Positions 57,213-64,000 of a stretch of DNA of 64,000 nucleotides are shown piece after piece; position 1 is the stretch's first letter; every line of letters begins with the position of its first letter. The position numbers and the translations under genes are program-made. This DNA comes from Paulownia fortunei (taxonomy: Eukaryota > Streptophyta > Magnoliopsida > Lamiales > Paulowniaceae), in assembly GCA_019321725.1 (NCBI GenBank), contig CM033118.1:6660071-6724070 (forward strand). The letters are read 5' to 3'. Below the pieces are notes generated by a model. That model had not been told where the DNA came from and did no database searches. It saw nothing but the letters and a program-made list of their open reading frames with translations.

Positions 57213-59224
57213 CATGTAGATAATGACTTGAGTTTGACCATTTCATCATAGACATGAATCAACAAAATTTAGCATGCAAAGAATAACTAAAAAAATAAAA
57301 ATATTACGTCGGATATATGAAATTGTGTCCAAATGTGTCATATATGTAATTTGTAAGATAGAATTGAATTAGCTCCTGCTAATTATCATATTAGGAGTAC
57401 ATACACAATCATATAGAAAAGAGGAAGAACTCAAGAGTCCATGTAAAGGTGATTAACAAGCTTGCTACAGTCATAGAAAAGTGGAGAGATTAACTGTTGT
57501 CTGTTGGGGAATTTTAGTAATTTGGGGAACAAAATAAAATATTATAGTTTGTGTTTTGAAGTGTGTAATCACACTTTCTCTAGAAAGTGATATTTGGTCC
57601 TACTATTAATTTGTTGTCCGATTTTATGGTAATCATTACTAGGATATGACAAATCAGGAAACCTTCAAACAACAATTTTGAAAATCTCCCTTCAACAACT
57701 TCTCAAAAACAACTTTAATGGAAACTTAAGAGAGAGTATGAAAACTAGCTATAATTATTTTGTGGCAGCAGGTATTTATATAGAGTCTAATAACCTTTTT
57801 GTAACCGATGTGTTGTATCATTAAAGAACTACAACTCTTGGATCAAACAACTTTTGATCAGGTTCCTTCCAAAAGATGTGGATAGTATATTATGGTCACT
57901 TACTGAAAGACGTATCTTTTAGTTTAATTAATAATCTATTAATATAATAATCAAATCTCTAACATTAACAGGGCTGGTTCGGTAAGGATGATGGAATTGT
58001 GAATGAAAGGTAAAATGATGGATATGTGTATCAAGAATGTTTTTCTTTAGGATATCAATTTCACTATCATATAACTCATTTGATTGTTATGACTAAATGG
58101 GAGGATTGGTTCAAATTGATCAGAATGCCTTCATATATTGAAGAGTCCCATTTCCTAGTTATTTTATTACTCCCACAAAATCAACTATAGATGCAACGTG
58201 TAAGCATAGTGCTTTTATTCACCAGTAAACTGTGTGAAATTAGTTGTAAATGTTCACTGCATAATCTCGATCATGGCACAATGTAGAGAAAGCTATTTAT
58301 TAGTACATATATTTTTTTGAATTAGTAATTTTTTTATTAGAATGGAATATTGTTGGTTATACATAATATGAGATACACATGATGTATATACTAAAGTTTC
58401 AAAATAAAAGTAAGAGTAGTTTTCATTAAGTTTAGATTGGGTGCAAAAAATAAAATTATGTTGTTTACTCAAGGTTAAAAAAATTAATTTGAATTTCTCT
58501 TGTGCTAAAGAACGAAGACTAGAAGTATGCATAAAGAATTAAGTAAAGCTTGTTCAAATTATTTTTCTGATACTTGAATGGTCAATTACTTACAAAATTG
58601 GTTTAGATGTTTATTGTTCTCTCTCTTGTTTGTCATCCTTCACTCAAGTCCTAATTAACCACATTGTTGTAGTTATTAATTAGCTAATTTTATGTACATG
58701 AATAATTACAGTGTCAGAAAATACTAATGAGAGTTTATATTTCTCACATTTGGTTAATGAGCTTACCGGATAATTAACTAGTTGAGGTTTATTTATTTAT
58801 TTATTTTTATTAAAATCAACTTGTATAAATTTTTTATAACAGTTTAGAATAGACCTCTAAAACTTTTGAAAGATTTTCTGTTTATGTAGGATATTTGTAA
58901 AGACCCACTATTGAGTAGCATTTAAAGAACACTTAGCTTATAATTAGAAAAGATAAAGAAGAAGAATAGACAATCAGAATAGTGATAAGGAATTCAAGAT
59001 CGAGATAGAAAGTTCAAGATCGGAGCATAAGGCTAAGCGGGGCTAAGTGTTTCAAAAAACGTGAGGACTGAAACAGTCAAGTGAGATATTTAAAGTTATT
59101 AGGAGATCAACGAAAGCCACATCCGAAAAACTAAATGAAAAATAACAAGATTAAAAGACACGACCGAGTCTAAGACCAGAGCATGACAGAGTGAGGACAC
59201 ATGAAGCTTCAAAGGATTAAGTTA
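57213..59224. other. Intergenic, no gene seen
   Basis: AT-rich. 'gggctggttcggtaaggatg' at 57970 resembles a DNA-transposon terminus without a partner. TTTA repeats lie at about 58790. The 79-codon minus-strand frame at 58293-58532 is unsupported. Confidence 0.4.
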
Positions 59225-59463
59225 TGTTAGAAATGCCAAACCCCTTTTATAATTCTTAGGATTTGTTTCCTATTTTGTTGTAATTATTTTCAGATATTAT
59301 CTTTTGTAATCAATAGAAATAGTTGGCTAGAAGGATTTTTGGGATCTTTTGTTGTAATTAGTTTCCTTGTACTTTTTCCAAATCTCTTTGTGCTATAAGA
59401 AGGGACCTTTACAATGTGTATTATGTATAGGACAAAAAAAAACTCAAATTCTCTATTCTCTCA
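59225..59463 (+). repeat. 5' LTR of the short-LTR copia
   Basis: TGTTAGAAATGCCAAACCCC to TTCTCTATTCTCTCA. The start matches the 3' LTR start at 62364. The preceding 5 bp are AGTTA. Confidence 0.75.
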
Positions 59464-59469
59464 TTTTTT

Positions 59470-59482
59470 TGGTACCAAAGTA
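59470..59482 (+). promoter_or_regulatory. Degenerate primer-binding site
   Basis: TGGTACCAAAGTA is a mutated form of TGGTATCAGAGCC, six bases after the proposed LTR end. Confidence 0.5.
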
Positions 59483-59554
59483 AGAATTTTTTTATTCCTA
59501 ATTAAACCCTAGGTAGCTGCTCTTCCCGTAGACATCACACAATAGCCCTCCACC

Positions 59555-60500
59555 ATGTCGAAAATTTCATCCAATTCACACCCTGCTCCTGCTCCCACTT
59601 CCCAGCCCTCTATCATTAACCAAACCCAAAACCCTCGTGTCTTCTCTAATTCCAAAATCTCACTCGATCCAAATTACCACCATTCATCTCAATGGTGATA
59701 ACTTTTTACATTGGTCATAGTCAGTTCAGATGTACATTAGAAAAGGAAAAAATGGCTACTTGACCAATGCTACTTAGGAGCCAGCCAATATGGATCCATC
59801 GCATACAACTGGGATGCTGAGAATTCTATGATTCTGGCGTGGCTTGTGAATTCTACGAAGGAGGATATTAGCTGCAACTATATATGCTACACTAGTGTAA
59901 AGGAACTTTTGGATAATGTTACCTAAATGTATTTTGATTTGGGTAACCAATGTCAAGTATATAAACTTAATTTGAAGATTGGTGATATTTGCCAAGGTAA
60001 TAATTTTGTTACAAAATATTTCAATTCTTTGAAGCGTATATGGAAGGATTTGTACCTTTTTAATAACCACGTTGGAAGTGCCCTAATGATGCTATTCGGT
60101 ACTGAACAATTATTGGCGTAAATCGAATCTTTAAATTTCTTGCGGGTCTCTATGTGAAATTCGATGAAGTTAGAGGAATAATCATATGAAGGAATCCCTT
60201 GCCCTCCATTAATGAAGTCTTCTCCAAAGTGCGCCGAGAAGAGAGCCGAAGATGTGTTACGCTCAAAAAGATAATTTACCAAATAACAAAATAGAAGGTT
60301 CAACATTTGTTACTGCAAAGGCGCATGTTGGTAGGAAGAGTGAACCAAACTTGCAAAAGAATGAAGAAAATCCCCGAGTGTGATGTGACTATTGCCATAA
60401 ACCATGCCATAATAGAGATACCTATTAGTTGATTCATGGAAGACTGTTTGACTGGAAGTTGAAGAACATGAGACAATAACCCCCTACTGATGCAGTTGCC
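59555..60500 (+). pseudogene. Copia gag (UBN2-like) remnant
   Basis: ATG at 59555 opens a Ser/Pro/Asn-rich N-terminus. It is followed, with frame changes, by a phrase containing WSQ/IRKGKNGYLTNAT near 59715, DAENSMILAWLVNSTKED near 59815, and YFDLGNQCQVYKLNLKIGD and VTKYFNSLKRIWKDLYLF at 59929-60063. This is the usual plant copia gag layout. It contains many stops. A zinc-knuckle-like CDYCHKPCHNRDT is near 60387. Confidence 0.75.
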
Positions 60501-61640
60501 GAATAGCCCAACCTATTTAGAAAGGAGTAGATCGGTCAACTCCTAAAACTTCTTAAATCTAACCTGGATAGTGGTATTCCTAATTACTTTATAGCTCATT
60601 CAGGTAGAAATTCCTCTCTTTAGATTATTGATTTAGGGAGCTTCTGATCATATGACCAGTCTATCTCATTTATTTCACTCATATATCCTTTATTTGGGTC
60701 ATGAAAAAGTCTGAATTGTTGATGGCAGTTTCTCTTCCATTGCTAGAAAAGGCAATATTGAAATTTCTAGGGTATAGATCTTAAATTTGTACTCCATGTT
60801 CCAAACTGTACTTGCAATCTCTTGTCTATTAGGAAGCTTTCCAAAGATATTAATTGTTGTGTTATTTATTGCGATTCTCATTGTCTTTATCAGGACAAGA
60901 CGTCATTGGTTGAGCTAGAGAAATAGATGGACTATATCATTTTGATGAAGTTTTCTTCAGTAATAATAAGGCTCTAATCTTTAGTAGTATGAGTTCGAAC
61001 TCTTCTTTAGAACAAATAATGCAATGGCATTTTAGACTAGGACATCTTATTTTTCTCTTATTTGAAACATTTATTCCCTCTAAGTTTAAAGGTGTGGATT
61101 GTTTGTCATTACAATGTGAAATTTGCCTTTTATCAAAAAGTCGTCAAGTATAATTTGTTCCAAAATCGTAGTATCCTTCAAAACCATTTCATCTTATTCA
61201 TAATGATGTTTGAGGACGTTAAAAAATTACAACTTTATCTGGAAAAAGGAATTTTGTAACTTTTATTAATGATCACACTAAACATGTTGGTTTTATCTTA
61301 TTAGCAGGAAATTAGAAGTTGAAAATATTTTTAAGAATTTTTACAATATGATCGAAACCAGTTTAAAACAAATATTTGCATTCTTAGATCAGATAATGGA
61401 ATTGAGTATTTTAATGAATGATTAGGGGATTTTTTAAATACTGAGGGCATTGTTCATCAATCTTTATATCGTGACACTCCTCAATAGAATGGAATAGCTT
61501 AAAGAAAAAATAGACATCTCTTTGAAGTGACTAGGGCTATTTTGATTTCAATGAATATTCCCAAAATATTTATGGGGAGAAGCAATTTTATTGGCATACT
61601 ATTTGATCAAATGCCCACTTGAGTTTTGAACTTTATATCT
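60501..61640 (+). pseudogene. Copia protease-integrase remnant
   Basis: IIDLGSF*SYDQS-like protease sequence is near 60630, and VLHVPNCTCNLLSIRKLSKD (protease/pre-integrase junction) near 60795. The integrase core has ILRSDNGIEYFNE near 61385, GIVHQSLYRDTPQ near 61450 and RKNRHLFEVTRAIL near 61505. These contain the second catalytic Asp region and the ERK-like glutamate region, although the expected Glu is replaced by a stop here. Multiple stops throughout. Confidence 0.8.
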
Positions 61641-62363
61641 CTTTTAAACAAGTTAAAAGAAAGCTTTCCATTTTTTCAAACATACTTATATATTCATTTA
61701 AAGGTTTTTTGGATGCACTTGTTTTGTTCATATTCCAAATATATTTCGATCTAAGCTAGATCCTAAATCTAAAAAATATGTTTTTATTGATTATGCTCCA
61801 ATTAAAAATGGGTATAAGTGTTTAGTTTGTTACTAAGAAAATACATATTAGTATGGATGTGATCTTCATGAAAAAAAATACCTTATTTTCACACAAATCG
61901 CCTATAAGGAGAGAAGGATATAAGTGAATAATATTAAGGGTATTTTTGGCAAATTTCTGAACCACTACCTAAGATAATTTTATCTATAGAAAACCAAAAA
62001 ATAATGTTCAAAAAAATCAAAATGAAGAAAGTATTAGTCAGCAAATGCCAAACATATTGTATCTAATGTAGGGGAGAAATATTCCAAAGAAATTCTGAGA
62101 CTCTGGTTTATACTAGGAGGAAACTTATCAAAATACTACTATTCTACATATTTCTCCTACTACTAACCAATCTCAGAACTTGAGTGACGGTCTCCAAGAA
62201 ATACAGGTAAAATCCAGACTTGATCCTATTATTTCATCTATTGAAACATATACAGGTAAAATACAGGTAGATGTTCTAACCAAAGGGCTTTACGGAAAAC
62301 AGTTTAATAGCATAGATTCCAAGGTGGCAATGGAAGACATCTTTATGCCAACTTGAGGGGGAG
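61641..62363 (+). pseudogene. Copia 3' remnant: IN tail and RNase H end, RT missing
   Basis: FGCTCFVHIPN-like integrase tail near 61715. Near 62250 the sequence reaches the RNase H C-terminal phrase VDVLTKGLYGKQF and MEDIFMPT before the polypurine tract at 62353-62363. The RT domain, normally about 700 bp or more between them, is not present. Confidence 0.7.
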
Positions 62364-62381
62364 TGTTGGAAATGTCAAATT

Positions 62382-64000
62382 TGTTGGGTTTGTGCAATCC
62401 TAGGAAATGTATACGCAGTGAAATTTAAAAATTTTCAAAAAACAAAAAACATACATTTTATCAAATGTAATAAAACTAATCCTGGAACCCTTTTGCGATT
62501 ACTCAATTGTGCGTTTCTGATACTTATACCAAGAAGGTTTCATAAACTTCTACCTTGATTTACACTCCAACTGATGAAGATGCAAGAAACAATCCAAATC
62601 ATTTTGTTTCCACGAACTCCTTCATGATTTTTGAATCCATCCATGAACTACTTTCACGAATCTTGATTCAGAACCCTTCGTGTTGGAAATGGTTCACTTA
62701 GAGTTTCAAGTGCTACCCCTCTAAGCATATCCACATGGAAATTTCTACACCATTGAATCTATGCTAGTAGATTCAAAAGGCCTTATTCTACTCTAGAAGA
62801 AACAACATAGTAATATGGAAATGAAATCAAACAAGTGTTGAATGTAACTCTTAGTCATTCAAAAGACAATATATTTTCACAATAAGCATACTCAAGTGTG
62901 TGTGTGTGTGTGTATGAATAGTTAATGCCAGTAGTGATGAAACCATGCATACTTCAAGCAAGTGAAATCCCATAAAACCTCACAAAAACCACTACCCAAT
63001 CTCTAATGGAAGAGTTAAAAATCATAGGTTCTTTCTTTGTTTCTTTGGTACAAATCTCCACTACACCGAAGGCACTACACAAAATTAAAAGGTTTTCAAC
63101 AAAGGCTGTAATGGGGTCAAAGGGTAGTAATGTGGCTAAAAAATAAAAAATACAACAAAGATTCTGAAAACTTCATGGGATTAGACACATAGAGTTTATC
63201 AATGAAAAATTCTCATACTCCACGAATTTCAACATCGGGGTCTATTGTTATTGAATTGGACCCCTCTTCATCATTCTTATTACTTTTACAACATCCCATT
63301 TTAAGTTTTAACTCATAATATTTTTAACACTTTGCAATTTTTTTTTGGGTTTTTTGTTTTTTTATTTTTTTAGAAGAGAAACTCCCTCACACTTATCTTC
63401 TATTCCAACCCATATTTCTTTTGCAAGCCCACCTTGTAAATGGAATGTCTCTTAAGCTCCAAATTATTTTTAGAATAAGGATAGGATAATAGTATATTTA
63501 AACTAGGTAAGAAGATATGGTTGTCATAGAAAAAAGATTTATTTATTAAAATGCTCAAATTGACTCACTATGGAAGATGTTCTCTTGGAACATCACATGA
63601 GGAACAAGTTGATTTAGCCATAGTGCTAAAAAGCTTAATACCTTAATCATTTTTCAAGTGATGCTCCATCAGTCATTCACCTCGACTAACCAAAAGAAAA
63701 AGTTCTAACACTCAACCCCTTCATGTCGAAAAATCAAATGATAATTAAGAACTACCTATTTTGACATGCTTATTTCCACACTGAATAACATAACTATTTG
63801 TACAAAAGATTTGAGTATAATTATTGAAAAAATATATTAACCGAAGAACAACATCAAAGTCCAAAACAACATCCATCATCAATCAAACCACATTATTCGT
63901 GCTTAATTTTAATCATTGAAGTTTGAAGAACATCTACGACTAAAATAAAATTGACAATTCATAAACTTTTGTTAAAAACTTTACAAACTTGTCATGTTTT
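62382..64000 (-). mobile_element. LTR related to the 2.2-kb copia LTR family, runs off window
   Basis: Begins TGTTGGGTTTGTGCAATCCT and continues 'ggaaatgtatacgcagtgaa', 'cccttttgcgattactcaat' and 'ctgatgaagatgcaagaaac', parallel to 4929 onward and to 11241 onward, but clearly more divergent. Orientation is therefore minus. The similarity fades after about 62650. The right end is not in the window. It includes a (TG)n run at 62896-62913. No gene was recognised in 62650-64000. Confidence 0.65.
62896..62913. repeat. (TG)n microsatellite
   Basis: Nine TG units within the terminal LTR. Confidence 0.95.

Larger units (their letters stand above)
59225..62381 (+). mobile_element. Short-LTR Ty1/copia element, internally deleted
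   Basis: A 239-bp 5' LTR (59225-59463), primer-like site, gag, integrase and a C-terminal RNase H end are followed by the tract TTGAGGGGGAG and a 3' LTR beginning TGTTGGAAATGTCAAATTT at 62364. Only 18 bp of the 3' LTR remain before another LTR starts at 62382. RT is absent. A different copia family from the 2.2-kb-LTR pair. Confidence 0.85.

Noticed and set aside
1..64000. CRISPR arrays, bacterial operons, rRNA or tRNA genes
   Set aside because: Repeats here are microsatellites, tandem AT-rich units or LTRs without regular spacers. No tRNA or rRNA sequence was recognised, and the spliced laccase shows this is plant nuclear DNA.

Overview
The window is nuclear DNA of a flowering plant, most likely a eudicot. 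It is very AT-rich and dominated by transposons. The evidence is one intron-containing plant laccase gene with the usual laccase internal exon sizes (152, 245 and 129 bp), several plant-type LTR retrotransposons (Ty1/copia with an initiator-tRNA-Met-type primer site, and Ty3/gypsy), PIF/Harbinger transposase remains, small hAT-like MITEs and long AT-rich simple repeats. I see no CRISPR array, operon, rRNA or tRNA gene. Species cannot be named from the sequence.

Layout. 1-4923: AT-rich tandem repeat, then intergenic DNA with two MITE-like elements. 4929-13415: Ty1/copia element on the minus strand with a perfect 5-bp target duplication (ATTTC) and an internal deletion. 13421-16272: laccase upstream region containing a second copy of one MITE. 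16273-21640: laccase, five exons, apparently intact (579 residues). 21641-22860: 3' flank. 22861-26041: probable solo LTR with matching TAAAA flanks. 26884-38818: PIF/Harbinger transposase and SANT/Myb-like remains, split by a second copy (27883-37058) of the same copia family, here on the plus strand. 38819-43854: DNA-transposon-like and anonymous sequence, with minus-strand coding remnants. 43855-54372: Ty3/gypsy element whose gag is joined in frame to integrase by an internal deletion. It carries a minus-strand plant-mobile-domain (PMD) gene relic, and its right LTR contains about 1.2 kb of foreign sequence. 54373-59224: repeats and anonymous DNA. 59225-62381: a third, short-LTR copia element lacking reverse transcriptase. 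Its 3' LTR is cut by an LTR at 62382 that is distantly related to the first copia family and runs off the window.

The only gene that looks functional is the laccase, a secreted multicopper oxidase whose twelve expected copper-binding positions (plus a leucine axial residue) are all present. Everything else with coding potential is a decayed mobile-element fragment. Biologically the window shows nested transposon insertion around one cell-wall/phenolic-oxidation gene, with two opposite-facing copies of one copia family on either side of it.
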